64,000 bases of DNA from Candidatus Brevundimonas phytovorans (GCA_029203145.1 CP119309.1:1451001-1515000); one strand, 5' to 3'. Counted from the first letter of the stretch, positions 36,218 to 46,392 are shown. The notes: generated from the sequence alone by a model not told the origin. Program-made: numbers and translations.

Positions 36218-36402
36218 GGATTGGAAACCGTGGAGCCCTGGTCGAACGACACGCCGGGGCCCACGACCATGGTCCCCGCCAGCATCACCGCCGCCGTCGC
36301 GGCGAAGGCCGCCGCCGCCAGCAGGCGCAGCGGCTTGGGTTGCTCTGTGGCCGGCTCATCGAGCAGGGCCTGGGCGTCGCGGATGGCTTCTAAGCGGGTC
36401 AA
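36214..36402 (-). CDS. Small single-TM hypothetical protein between trpE and trpG
   Basis: 62 residues from TTG 36402, with GGAAGAA upstream. A charged N-terminus (LEAIRDAQALLDEP) precedes one clear TM helix (about 27-47) and a short polar tail. It is antisense to the trp genes and its stop overlaps the trpE end by 4 bp. Not recognised. The plausible topology and the lack of any other gene in this gap support a real gene, but the weak start codon keeps it uncertain. Confidence 0.5.
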   Translation of the reverse strand: MTRLEAIRDAQALLDEPATEQPKPLRLLAAAAFAATAAVMLAGTMVVGPGVSFDQGSTVSNP

Positions 36403-36511
36403 GACGGATTTCTTCCGATGGCGATGCTCCTGTATCGCGCGGACAGCTTAACGTCCGCTTTCCTCCCGCCTTCGCTTGGCGCGTCGTCCCTCCCACCTTA
36501 AGAACCCTGTC

Positions 36512-37102
36512 ATGATCCTCGTCGTCGATAACTACGACAGCTTTACCTACAACCTCGTCCACTACCTCGCGGAGTTGGGCGCCCAGACGCATGTCGTCCG
36601 CAACGACGACCTGACGGTGGAAGAAGCCTGGGCGCTGAAGCCCGAGGCCGTGCTGCTGTCGCCCGGTCCCTGCGCCCCGGATCAGGCGGGCATCTGCCTG
36701 CCCCTGATCACGACCGCGCCGCTGGACATGCCCATCTTCGGCGTCTGCCTGGGCCATCAGGCCATCGGTCAGGCCTTCGGCGGCGACGTCATCCGCGCCA
36801 AGACCCTGATGCACGGCAAGACCTCGCCGATCCTGCATGAGGGCCGCAGCGTCTTCGCCGGCCTGCCCTCGCCCTTCACCGCCACCCGCTATCACTCGCT
36901 GGCCGTGCGTCGCGAAACCCTGCCGGATGAGCTGGAAGTCACCGCCTGGACCGCCGACGGCGAGATCATGGGTCTGGCCCACCGCACCCGGCCGATCCAC
37001 GGCGTGCAGTTCCACCCGGAATCCATCGCCACCGAGCATGGCCATGACATGATCGCCAACTTCCTCGATCTGGCGGGCGTCAAGCGTCTGGCCACGGTCT
37101 GA
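36512..37102 (+). CDS. trpG: Anthranilate synthase component II (glutamine amidotransferase)
   Basis: Supplies ammonia from glutamine to TrpE. 196 residues from ATG 36512 (MILVVDNYDSFTYNLVHYL). Oxyanion strand LSPGPCAPDQAG, nucleophile Cys in FGVCLGHQAIG, and His/Glu in GVQFHPESI. It could also serve para-aminobenzoate synthesis, as in many bacteria. trpD begins four bases after its stop. The 294-bp gap to trpE contains the small antisense gene. Confidence 0.96.
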   Translation: MILVVDNYDSFTYNLVHYLAELGAQTHVVRNDDLTVEEAWALKPEAVLLSPGPCAPDQAGICLPLITTAPLDMPIFGVCLGHQAIGQAFGGDVIRAKTLMHGKTSPILHEGRSVFAGLPSPFTATRYHSLAVRRETLPDELEVTAWTADGEIMGLAHRTRPIHGVQFHPESIATEHGHDMIANFLDLAGVKRLATV

Positions 37103-37106
37103 CGCC

Positions 37107-38141
37107 ATGGATGGTTTCAAGCCTCTGCTGGGCAAGCTGGTGGACGGGCGCGTCCTGACGCCGGACGAGGCCCATGCCTTCTTCTCCGCCTGCCTGCGCG
37201 GCGAACCGACCCCGTCCCAGGTCGCCGCCGCCGTCACCGCCCTGCGCATCCGCGGCGAAACGGTGGACGAGATCGTCGCCTTCGCCACCGCCATGCGCGA
37301 CGCCGCCCTGTCGCTGGATCATCCGTTTGATGAGGTGATCGACACCTGCGGCACCGGTGGCGACGGCCAGCACACCTATAATGTCTCGACCGCCGCCGCC
37401 TTCGTCCTGGCGGGCGCAGGGCTCAAGGTCGCCAAGCACGGCAACCGCGCCATCAGTTCCAAGTCCGGCTCGTCCGACGTGCTGGCCGCTCTGGGCGTCA
37501 ACCTCGACGCCACCGTCCCGCAACAGGCCCGCGCCCTGGATCAGGCCGGCATCGCCTTCCTGTTCGCCCCCACCTATCACGGGGCCATGCGCCACGTCGG
37601 CCCGGTGCGGGCCGAGATCGGTTTCCGTACGGTCTTCAACCTTCTGGGGCCGCTTTGTAATCCAGCCCATGCAAACCGTCAGGTCATGGGCGTCTATGAT
37701 CCCGCCCTGCTGGAGCCTCTGGCCGAGGTGCTGGGCCGTCTCGGCGCCCGGCGCGCCTGGACCGTCCATGGTCAGGGTCTGGACGAACTGACCACCACAG
37801 GCCCGACCGAGGTGGCCGAGTGGAAGGACGGCGCCGTCCGCCGCTTCACCGTCACCCCCGCCGACGCCGGACTGCCGCTGGCGACGCTGGACGACCTGCG
37901 CGGCGGCGACGCCGAGCACAACGCCGCCGCGCTGACGGCCCTGCTGGCGGGCGAGCGCGGCCCCTATCGCGACATCGTCGTGCTGAACGCCGCCGCCGCC
38001 CTGGTCGTGGCCGACCGCGCCGCCGACCTGCGTGAAGGCGCCGAACTGGCCGCCGCCGTCATCGACGACGGCCGCGCCGCCCGCGCGCTGGAAACCCTGG
38101 TGCGCGTCACCAACACCCCTATCGACCCCGAGGCCGCATGA
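37107..38141 (+). CDS. trpD: Anthranilate phosphoribosyltransferase
   Basis: Transfers phosphoribose from PRPP to anthranilate. 344 residues with the GTGGDGQHTYNVST PRPP loop, KHGNRAISSKSGSSDVLAALG, and RTVFNLLGPLCNPA. The gene is packed between trpG (4-bp gap) and trpC (4-bp overlap), so it is certainly part of the trpGDC operon. Confidence 0.97.
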   Translation: MDGFKPLLGKLVDGRVLTPDEAHAFFSACLRGEPTPSQVAAAVTALRIRGETVDEIVAFATAMRDAALSLDHPFDEVIDTCGTGGDGQHTYNVSTAAAFVLAGAGLKVAKHGNRAISSKSGSSDVLAALGVNLDATVPQQARALDQAGIAFLFAPTYHGAMRHVGPVRAEIGFRTVFNLLGPLCNPAHANRQVMGVYDPALLEPLAEVLGRLGARRAWTVHGQGLDELTTTGPTEVAEWKDGAVRRFTVTPADAGLPLATLDDLRGGDAEHNAAALTALLAGERGPYRDIVVLNAAAALVVADRAADLREGAELAAAVIDDGRAARALETLVRVTNTPIDPEAA

Positions 38142-38935
38142 CCGACGTTCTGGCGAAGATCGCCGCCTACAAGCGCGACGACGTGGCCGCCCGCAAGGCC
38201 GCCACCTCTCAGGACGCCATCGAGGCCCTCGCCCGTGAAGCCTCGGCCCCGCGCGGCTTCCGCGCCGCTCTGGAACGCAAGGCCGAGGACACCGGCCGCC
38301 CGGCCCTGATCGCCGAGATCAAGAAGGCCAGCCCGTCCAAGGGCCTGATCCGGGCCGACTTCGACCCGCCGGCTCTCGCCAAAGCCTATGAGCGCGGCGG
38401 CGCCACCTGCCTGTCCGTCCTGACCGACGGTCCCAGCTTCCAGGGCGACGACGCCTTCCTCGTCGCCGCGCGCGACGCGGTCGCCCTGCCCTGCCTGCGC
38501 AAGGACTTCCTGGTCGATCCCTGGCAGGTGGCCGAGAGCCGCGCCCTGGACGCCGACTGCATCCTCATCATCCTCGCCATGGTGGATGACGCCCTGGCCG
38601 CCGACCTGCTGGCCGAGGCCGAGCGCTTCGGCATGGACGCCCTGATCGAGACCCACGACGAGTCCGAAATGGCCCGCGCCTGCGCGCTCGGGGGTGATCT
38701 GGTCGGCGTCAACAACCGGTCCTTGCGCACCTTCGAGGTCGACCTCGACGCCACCGAGCGCCTGTCCATGCTCAGCCCGGTCAAGGCCCTGCTGGTCGCC
38801 GAAAGCGGCATCTTCACGCCTGACGATGTCCAGCGCGTCGCCGACGCCCACGCCCAGGCCATCCTCGTCGGCGAAAGCCTGATGCGTCAGCACGACGTGG
38901 AGGCTGCGACCAAGGCCCTGCTGTCGTTGGGCTAA
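38138..38935 (+). CDS. trpC: Indole-3-glycerol phosphate synthase
   Basis: Ring-closing step of tryptophan synthesis. 265-residue TIM barrel: AEIKKASPSKGLIRADF (catalytic Lys), LRKDFLVDPWQV, IETHDESEM, VGVNNRSLRTFEVDL, and AESGIFTPDDV. It stands alone, not fused to TrpF. The usual followers moaC/moeA are absent; instead a gene fragment and then lexA follow. Confidence 0.97.
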   Translation: MTDVLAKIAAYKRDDVAARKAATSQDAIEALAREASAPRGFRAALERKAEDTGRPALIAEIKKASPSKGLIRADFDPPALAKAYERGGATCLSVLTDGPSFQGDDAFLVAARDAVALPCLRKDFLVDPWQVAESRALDADCILIILAMVDDALAADLLAEAERFGMDALIETHDESEMARACALGGDLVGVNNRSLRTFEVDLDATERLSMLSPVKALLVAESGIFTPDDVQRVADAHAQAILVGESLMRQHDVEAATKALLSLG

Positions 38936-38936
38936 T

Positions 38937-39137
38937 GTCGGATATCGGCTGAGCGGTAAATGTCCGCTTTCGACCGTAGCAGACCTTGAGGCGCTCCGGC
39001 TAAGCTATCTATATCAGCTGAAACTCGCTGCCGATTATCCCGAGCGGGCGTTTGAAGTGCATTTCAACGATGAACCAGGCTTGGACAGCATCGACTATGA
39101 GCTGACGTTCTTCCAAGTTCCCGCTGCCTTCGAATGA
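38937..39137 (+). pseudogene. Possible gene fragment (C-terminal remnant) between trpC and lexA
   Basis: In one forward frame about 65 codons are open up to TGA 39137 and read like an authentic protein end (for example YLYQLKLAADYPERAFEVHF, then a DSIDYELTFFQVP stretch), rich in aromatic and acidic residues and less GC-rich than neighbours. No ATG, GTG or TTG with an RBS is evident, and the frame merges into trpC. I do not recognise the family. It could be a decayed accessory gene left by an insertion event. Confidence 0.4.
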
Positions 39138-39171
39138 TGCCGACTTCCCACCCTTACGCGACATCCAGAGA

Positions 39172-39207
39172 GGCCGCATTGAGCGGCAACGCCCGCTCAA
39201 TGCGGCC
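39172..39207. terminator. Long hairpin upstream of the lexA promoter
   Basis: A perfect 15-bp inverted repeat (39172-39186 with 39193-39207, six-base loop) lies just before the lexA promoter. There is no T-tract, so it may block read-through from trpC only by structure, or be a protein-binding site. Confidence 0.5.
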
Positions 39208-39210
39208 GAG

Positions 39211-39239
39211 TTGACATTCAGCAAGAACACTTACAGAAC
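39211..39239 (+). promoter_or_regulatory. lexA promoter region with LexA (SOS) box
   Basis: A TTGACA -35 element (39211-39216) is followed by GAACACTTACAGAAC (39225-39239), an exact match to the alphaproteobacterial SOS box GAAC-N7-GAAC. The box overlaps the expected -10 region, about 40 bp upstream of the lexA ATG, as required for autorepression. Confidence 0.88.
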
Positions 39240-39280
39240 ATCGACAACGGTTCACGCCTTGTTCTGGAAGCCTTGCGCCC

Positions 39281-39973
39281 ATGCTCACCAAGAAGCAGCA
39301 CGAACTCCTGATGTTCATTCACGAACGGATTCAGGAAACGGGCGTCTCGCCCTCCTTCGACGAGATGAAGGAGGCGCTGGATTTGGCGTCCAAGTCGGGC
39401 ATCCACCGCCTGATCACGGCGCTGGAGGAGCGCGGCTTCATCCGCCGCCTGGCCCACCGCGCCCGCGCGCTGGAAGTGACCAAGCTGCCGGAACAGGCCA
39501 CCGCAGGCGCGCCGCGCGGCCATGCGGGCTTCAAGCCCGGCGTCATCGAGGGCGGCGGTCGCCCCAAGGCGGCTGAGCCCGCCAACGACAGCCGCGAACT
39601 GGCCCTGATGGGCAAGATCGCGGCGGGCACCCCCATCGACGCCATCGAGCATGAGACCGCCCGCTATCCGGTGCCGGAAGCCATGCTGGGCGCGGGCGAA
39701 CACTATCTGCTCGAGATCGAGGGCGACTCGATGATCGAGGCCGGCATCCTCAACGGCGACATGGTCATCATCAAATCGACCGCCGACGCCTCGTCCGGCG
39801 AGATCGTGGTAGCCTTGGTCGAAGGCGAACAGGCCACGCTGAAGCGCCTGCGCAAGAAGGGCGCCTCCATCGCTCTGGAGCCCGCCAACCGCAACTACGA
39901 GACCAAGATCTACGGCTCGGATCAGGTCGCGGTTCAGGGCAAGCTGGTCGGCCTCATCCGCCGCTATCACTGA
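39281..39973 (+). CDS. lexA: SOS repressor LexA
   Basis: Represses DNA-damage genes and self-cleaves with RecA. 230 residues. Winged HTH (SPSFDEMKEALDLASKSGIH), a linker longer than in E. coli, cleavage bond Ala115-Gly116 in KIAAGTP, and catalytic Ser150 (EGDSM) and Lys188 (ATLKRL). The own promoter has a LexA box, so it is autoregulated. The 3' end overlaps that of the convergent comEC gene by 20 bp, the common lexA-comEC arrangement. Confidence 0.97.
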   Translation: MLTKKQHELLMFIHERIQETGVSPSFDEMKEALDLASKSGIHRLITALEERGFIRRLAHRARALEVTKLPEQATAGAPRGHAGFKPGVIEGGGRPKAAEPANDSRELALMGKIAAGTPIDAIEHETARYPVPEAMLGAGEHYLLEIEGDSMIEAGILNGDMVIIKSTADASSGEIVVALVEGEQATLKRLRKKGASIALEPANRNYETKIYGSDQVAVQGKLVGLIRRYH

Positions 39974-42188
39974 AGTCGGGATCGGCCTGACGCGTCCAGG
40001 GCCTCTGCCCCCGCACGTCAGCCGCCCACACCGCCTTCCAGCCCGCGCCGACGCGCCACAGCTCGACCGAGCCGCCGCGCCCATAGTCCACGCCGTCCAG
40101 CACCAGCCGCCCGGCGCATGAGGCCGGCAGCGACGGCAGTTCGGCGCGGCTGCTGACGACTGCCGCCGACCGGCACAGAACGTCCAGTTGCTCCGCCGAC
40201 GGCGCCTTCTTGCCCCACCAAAGCGCGACCGGCCCGGCCTCAGGTGCTTCCGGCGCGCAGAAGGACCGCTTGCAGGTCCAGCCCGCCTCCGGCCTCGGCG
40301 TCAGTTCCAGCCCGCGCCGCCGCGACCACAGGTCCGCCGCGAACTGCCTTACGCCGGGCCTTGCCACAACCGCCGCATCCACCTGCCGCCAGGCCGCATT
40401 GGTCCCGCCATCGCCGATCCACAGATCGGGCGCAGCCGGGCGCGGCCAGATCAGCACCGCCGCCGCCAACGGCAGGCCTAGCCAGCGCAGCCTTCCCCGC
40501 CACAGGCAGATGAAAAGGATGCCGATAAAGGCGACCGGCAAGGCCGCCGCCGGGGCGCTGGCCACCGTCTGCACCGCGCCCGGCAGACCCGCCGTCCAGT
40601 GGCCGATGGCCAGCATCATCTCGACGCCCTTGCCCGCCAGCCACAGGAAAGGCGCGCCCAGCCCCAGCGGCTCCAGCGCGGCCCCCAGCGCCAGCGCCGG
40701 CATCAGGATGAAGTCCGCGACCGGCGAGGTGGCCAGATTGGCGATCAGGCCATAGACGGCGGTGCGGTTGAAATGCTGCATGGCGAACGGCCCGGTCGCC
40801 ATGCCCGCCACCAGACTGGCGGTGCAGGCGATCAGCAGCCAGCTTCCTAGGCGCTGCGCCGCCACGATCGGCCAGGGCGCCGAAATCTCCTTGATCCGGC
40901 GCGGCCAGACCTCGGCCAGCGCCACCAGGGCCGCCGTCGCCGCAAACGACATCTGGAACCCCGGCGTGACGATGGCCTCGGGCTGCAGCAACAGCACCGC
41001 AAAGGCCGCGACCGCCAGGGCGTGCATGGTCACCGCCTGTCGATCCAGCAGGATGGCGAAAAAGGCGATGGAGGCGGTGATGGCCGACCGCTCCGCCGGC
41101 GGCGGCGCCCCCGACACCACCAGATAGGTCCCGACCGCAATCAGGCCCGCGACCGCCGCCACCTTCTTGCCCGACACCCTGAGCGCCAGCCACGGCCAGG
41201 CCGCCACGCCCAGTCGAACCCCAAAGAAGACAAAGCCCCCGACAATGGCCATGTGCAGGCCCGAGATCGACAGGATGTGCGCCAGCCCGGAATCGCGCAT
41301 GGCGTCCAGATCCTCGCGCCCGATCCACGTCTCGTGCCCCGTGGTCATGGCGGCGGCGATCCCGCCGGTCCGCTCGCCCAGCCGCGCCACGATCCGCTGC
41401 GCCAGGGCATAGCGGGCGGCATTGATCTTCATCGCCATCCGCACTCGCCACGGCGGCTCGGCCAGCACCGTCGGCCGCGTCTGGCCCAGGGCGAACAGCG
41501 TCCCGCCCATGCCCTGGAAATAGGCGTTGCGGCCAAAATCATAGGCCCCCGGACTAGCCGGCGACGGCGGCGGGTTCAGATTGCCGAACAGCCGCACCGC
41601 CTCCCCCGGCGCGGGCGGCTCGCCCCGCACCGTGGCCCGCAGCCGCACCGGCGTCGCCTCGGGCGCCAGCCCCCTGATCCGCACCGGCGCCACGACGATT
41701 CGCGCGCCGCGCTCGCCGGGACTCTCGACATCCATGACCCAGGCCTCGACCACAGTCGGCTCGGCCAAGGCCGGCGCAATCGGCCCGCTGACGGCCTCGG
41801 TCCTCAGCTTGGCCGCCGCCGCCCCGCCGCACAGACAGGCCAGCATCAACAGGATCAGGGTCCACCGCCGCGCCAGCCCGAACCGTCGCGCCGCCAGCCA
41901 AACGGCGAAGGCCAGCACCGCCGCCAGTATCAGCGGCCAAGTCGCCGGTTCGCTCTTCAAAGCGAAATAGGTCGCGCATCCGCCGCCAAAGAAGACCGGC
42001 GCCCACAGCCGCCAACGATCCGTCTGGTCCGCGACTTCGGCACGAACGCCGTCAAGAACCCGTCCGGCAAGGCTTCGCTTTGGCGCGCGCGGGCGTATAA
42101 GGGCCTCCGCAACGGACCCCTTGTTATGACCTCCCCTTCCTCGACTGTCGTCACCCGCTTCGCCCCCTCGCCCACAGGCTACCTCCAT
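39954..42188 (-). CDS. comEC: ComEC/Rec2-family DNA uptake channel protein
   Basis: Inner-membrane channel for single-stranded DNA in natural transformation. 744 residues: N-terminal helices and a DUF4131 OB-like domain (about 90-230), then the competence domain with the family motif DSGLAHILSISGLHMAIV and multiple helices to about residue 600. The C-terminus lacks the HxHxDH metallo-beta-lactamase motif seen in Bacillus ComEC. ATG 42188 is the only ATG/GTG/TTG start before the conserved part, giving a 63-bp head-to-head overlap with gltX. The real start may differ. Confidence 0.9.
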   Translation of the reverse strand: MEVACGRGGEAGDDSRGRGGHNKGSVAEALIRPRAPKRSLAGRVLDGVRAEVADQTDRWRLWAPVFFGGGCATYFALKSEPATWPLILAAVLAFAVWLAARRFGLARRWTLILLMLACLCGGAAAAKLRTEAVSGPIAPALAEPTVVEAWVMDVESPGERGARIVVAPVRIRGLAPEATPVRLRATVRGEPPAPGEAVRLFGNLNPPPSPASPGAYDFGRNAYFQGMGGTLFALGQTRPTVLAEPPWRVRMAMKINAARYALAQRIVARLGERTGGIAAAMTTGHETWIGREDLDAMRDSGLAHILSISGLHMAIVGGFVFFGVRLGVAAWPWLALRVSGKKVAAVAGLIAVGTYLVVSGAPPPAERSAITASIAFFAILLDRQAVTMHALAVAAFAVLLLQPEAIVTPGFQMSFAATAALVALAEVWPRRIKEISAPWPIVAAQRLGSWLLIACTASLVAGMATGPFAMQHFNRTAVYGLIANLATSPVADFILMPALALGAALEPLGLGAPFLWLAGKGVEMMLAIGHWTAGLPGAVQTVASAPAAALPVAFIGILFICLWRGRLRWLGLPLAAAVLIWPRPAAPDLWIGDGGTNAAWRQVDAAVVARPGVRQFAADLWSRRRGLELTPRPEAGWTCKRSFCAPEAPEAGPVALWWGKKAPSAEQLDVLCRSAAVVSSRAELPSLPASCAGRLVLDGVDYGRGGSVELWRVGAGWKAVWAADVRGQRPWTRQADPDFSDSGG

Positions 42189-43541
42189 ATCGGCGGGGCG
42201 AGAACCGCGTTATTCAACTGGCTCTACGCCAAGAGCCGGGGCGGGAAATTCCTGATCCGCGTCGAGGACACGGACCGCGAACGCTCGACCGACGAGGCGG
42301 TCAAGGCCATCTTCGACGGCCTGTCCTGGTTGGAGCTCTTCGGCGACGAAGAGCCCGTCTTCCAGTTCGCCCGCGCCGACCGTCACCGCGAGGTCGCCGA
42401 GCAGTTGCTGGCCTCGGGCCACGCCTACCGCGACTTCCTGACCGCCGAGGAAACCGGCGCGCTACGCGATCAGGCCAAGGCCGAGGGTCGCGAATTCGTC
42501 TCGCCCTGGCGCGACCGTGAGCCGAGCGTCGACGATCTGGCCAAGCCCTTCACCGTTCGCTTCCGCCGCCCGCTGGACACCTCCGTCCTGGTCGAGGATG
42601 CAGTTCAGGGCCCGGTGCGCTGGGATTCAGGGTCGCTGGACGATCTGGTCATCCTGCGCTCGGACGGCGCGCCGACCTATAACCTGGCCGTGGTGGTGGA
42701 CGACCACGACATGGGCGTGACCCACGTCATTCGCGGCGACGACCATCTGAACAACGCCGCCCGCCAGAGCCTGATCTATGACGCGCTCGGCTGGGCCCGC
42801 CCGACCTTCGCCCACATCCCGCTGATCCACGGCCCCGACGGCGCCAAGCTGTCGAAGCGCCACGGGGCCCAGGCGGTCCATGAATACGCCGAAATGGGCT
42901 ATCTGCCCGAGGCCATGCGCAACTATCTGGCGCGTCTGGGCTGGGCGCACGGCGACGACGAACTGTTCAGCGATGAACAGGCGCTGGAGTGGTTCGACCT
43001 GCCCGGCGTCGGCAAGGCGCCCGCCCGCCTCGACTTCGACAAGCTGGCCCACGTCAACGCCCACTGGATTCGTCTGGCCGACGACGACCGTCTGGCCAAG
43101 CTGACCCTCGACGCCCACCTGACCAAGGGTCGCGCCCTGCAACCCGACGACGAGTCCCGCCTGCTGCGCGCCATGCCCTTCGTCAAGGATCGCGCCAAGA
43201 CCATTGTCGATCTGGCGGCCCAGACCGACTTCGTGCTGAAGGCGCGTCCGCTCGCGCTGGACGAGAAAACCGTGGGTCTGCTGACCGGCGAAGGCCGCGA
43301 CCGACTTTCACGACTCCGTGAACGGCTCCGTCTTTTCCAGAGCTGGGACGTTTTCGCCCTCGAAGCCGAGCTTAAGGCTTTCGCCGAGGAAGAAGGTGTA
43401 GGCTTCGGAAAAATAGGGCCTTCCATGCGCGGCGCCCTCACCGGCGGCTCCGTCTCGCCGGACATTGCGCGAATTCTTGCCGCCCTGGGCCGCGACGAAG
43501 GTCTCGGGCGCTTGGATGATGCGCTGCAACAGACTAAGTGA
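42126..43541 (+). CDS. gltX: Glutamyl-tRNA synthetase
   Basis: Charges tRNA-Glu, and possibly tRNA-Gln if non-discriminating, as in many alphaproteobacteria. 471 residues from ATG 42126. HIGH motif region FAPSPTGYLHIGGARTALF, the VEDTDRERS block, and KMSKS variant KLSKR (about residue 241), followed by the anticodon-binding helical domain. The open frame upstream belongs to the antisense of comEC. It is followed by gltA after 65 bp. Confidence 0.96.
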   Translation: MTSPSSTVVTRFAPSPTGYLHIGGARTALFNWLYAKSRGGKFLIRVEDTDRERSTDEAVKAIFDGLSWLELFGDEEPVFQFARADRHREVAEQLLASGHAYRDFLTAEETGALRDQAKAEGREFVSPWRDREPSVDDLAKPFTVRFRRPLDTSVLVEDAVQGPVRWDSGSLDDLVILRSDGAPTYNLAVVVDDHDMGVTHVIRGDDHLNNAARQSLIYDALGWARPTFAHIPLIHGPDGAKLSKRHGAQAVHEYAEMGYLPEAMRNYLARLGWAHGDDELFSDEQALEWFDLPGVGKAPARLDFDKLAHVNAHWIRLADDDRLAKLTLDAHLTKGRALQPDDESRLLRAMPFVKDRAKTIVDLAAQTDFVLKARPLALDEKTVGLLTGEGRDRLSRLRERLRLFQSWDVFALEAELKAFAEEEGVGFGKIGPSMRGALTGGSVSPDIARILAALGRDEGLGRLDDALQQTK

Positions 43542-43606
43542 TCACCCATAACCATGCAGACTGGACGCCTCCCCGCGCCCGGCCGGAAGAAGAACAAGGG
43601 GCCTAG

Positions 43607-44908
<1,302 letters not shown>

Positions 44909-44932
44909 TCGACGGCCATAGGCTGAAATGGA

Positions 44933-44963
44933 AAAGGCCGGGGTTCACACCCCGGCCTTTTTG
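44933..44963 (+). terminator. Intrinsic terminator after gltA
   Basis: Eleven-base-pair stem (44933-44943 with 44950-44960, six-base loop) followed by a T-rich tail (TTTTTG). Confidence 0.92.
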
Positions 44964-45002
44964 TTTGTCTCCTCATAGCGTGAGAGCGGCGACGCCGCCC
45001 CT

Positions 45003-46298
45003 CTATTCCCCTGGCTTTTTGGGCAGGTCTCGCAGTCGCGCCTTATCAAGACTGAGCGCCATCCCCGCGTTGCGGCCCGCCAGCGTGACAACCCTGTATT
45101 CCGCCGCCGTTCCCAGGATCAAGGACGCCTCCGAGAGGCTGAGGCCGTAGTCCTGCTCCAGCCACTGGACCATAGAGCCTGTCGCCGCGCGCACCGCCTC
45201 ATCCAGTGAACCGGCCTGACCAATGACCGTGATCGCGTCCGCGGTTTCGACACGCGGGCTGGAAAGCGGACGGGCCGGCAAAACCTCCACGCTGAACTCC
45301 ACGTCCAGCGAGGTCTCCAGCGCCCACTGGGTGGTCTCGCCATCGCCCTGAAGCGCGTGCCCGTCACCGAGGAAAAGCAGAGCCCCCGGCTGATAGACCG
45401 GCAGATAGAGAGTCGCGCCCTGTCCGACCTGGTTGAAGTCCATATTGCCGCCAAAACGGCCGGTATCGCCGGCCGAGAAGGGCGCGAAGCCGAAGTCGGG
45501 CGCCACGCCGACGCCGCCCAGCATCGGTCGCACCGGAACAACATAGTCCTTCAATCCGGCGGGCGGATTCTCCAGCCGGGCCGTTCCGGCGGCGCGATCC
45601 AGTCGCCACCGCACCCGCTGGCCCAGGTCAGCCGACCGCGCAGCCAGCCTCAGCGGCATCGCGCTGCTGGTGAAGCCGTCCAGGCTGTCGGCGTAGTCCC
45701 GGTTCAGCGCCAACTTTCGGATGTGGACAGCCAGGACATCGCCGGGATTGGCCCCGGCGACGAAGAATGGCCCCGTCTGCGGATTGCCATAGAGGGCCAC
45801 GGTGCGGCCGTGCTCATCGACGCCGCCGGAATCGATCGTGCGCGTGGCGATGATGTCGCCCGGACGGATCACCATGACCGGCGCCCGCTCTGCCGTGAAG
45901 GCGTTGGAGAAGGTTTCGGGGTCATAGGTGCGCCGTTGCGGCGGACCGGCGGGGATTTCCAGCCGTTGCGCGGTGAAGGCGTGCCTGGCGCGCGCCTCGG
46001 GCGTGTTGGTGTCGGGGTAGTCGGCCCAGCCGGACAGGACATTGCCCGCCTGCGACGCCTCAAAGCGATAGCGGCCGCCGTCAGAGTCCACAGCGGTGAA
46101 GACGAGGCGATCCCCCTCACGCCGCCCCTCGACCGCCAGGTCGTTCAACCGACCCGAAAGCAGGTCGCCTTTGTCCTCAAGCTTCAGCGTGCTCCGTTCG
46201 GCATTGCCCCATCGATCAACCGAGAGAACCCAGGTCTGCGTCTCGGCCCACGCGGGCGACGCCGACAGCAACAACAGGACAGCGGCAAGGCCACGCAT
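45003..46298 (-). CDS. Secreted acetamidase/formamidase-family protein with extra N-terminal beta domain
   Basis: 431 residues with a Sec signal peptide (1-18, ending SPAWA). Residues about 19-115 form a beta-rich domain (VLSVDRWGNAERSTLKLEDK), followed by the FmdA/AmdA fold (about 125-420). FmdA-family features are IRPGDIIATRTIDSG, NPQTGPFFVAGANPGDVLAV, a GGVGVAP-like segment, GGNMDFNQVGQGATLYLPV and FLGDGHALQGDGE. The family hydrolyses short amides to ammonia and acid. Periplasmic location and the added domain are unusual compared with cytoplasmic acetamidases. Substrate unknown. GGAG precedes the ATG. Confidence 0.85.
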   Translation of the reverse strand: MRGLAAVLLLLSASPAWAETQTWVLSVDRWGNAERSTLKLEDKGDLLSGRLNDLAVEGRREGDRLVFTAVDSDGGRYRFEASQAGNVLSGWADYPDTNTPEARARHAFTAQRLEIPAGPPQRRTYDPETFSNAFTAERAPVMVIRPGDIIATRTIDSGGVDEHGRTVALYGNPQTGPFFVAGANPGDVLAVHIRKLALNRDYADSLDGFTSSAMPLRLAARSADLGQRVRWRLDRAAGTARLENPPAGLKDYVVPVRPMLGGVGVAPDFGFAPFSAGDTGRFGGNMDFNQVGQGATLYLPVYQPGALLFLGDGHALQGDGETTQWALETSLDVEFSVEVLPARPLSSPRVETADAITVIGQAGSLDEAVRAATGSMVQWLEQDYGLSLSEASLILGTAAEYRVVTLAGRNAGMALSLDKARLRDLPKKPGE

Positions 46299-46392
46299 CG
46301 ACGATCTCCCCGAGAAGATATCGACGGTAGCCGGGGCGGATGATCCGGCAAGTTAAGCTTCGGCAACCCTTCGGTGGACGCCGCCGGCGCCC

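Noticed and set aside
39009..39230. 73-codon minus-strand frame between trpC and lexA
   Set aside because: It would run across the lexA promoter, the SOS box and a perfect hairpin and has no protein-like composition; the forward-strand fragment is the better reading.
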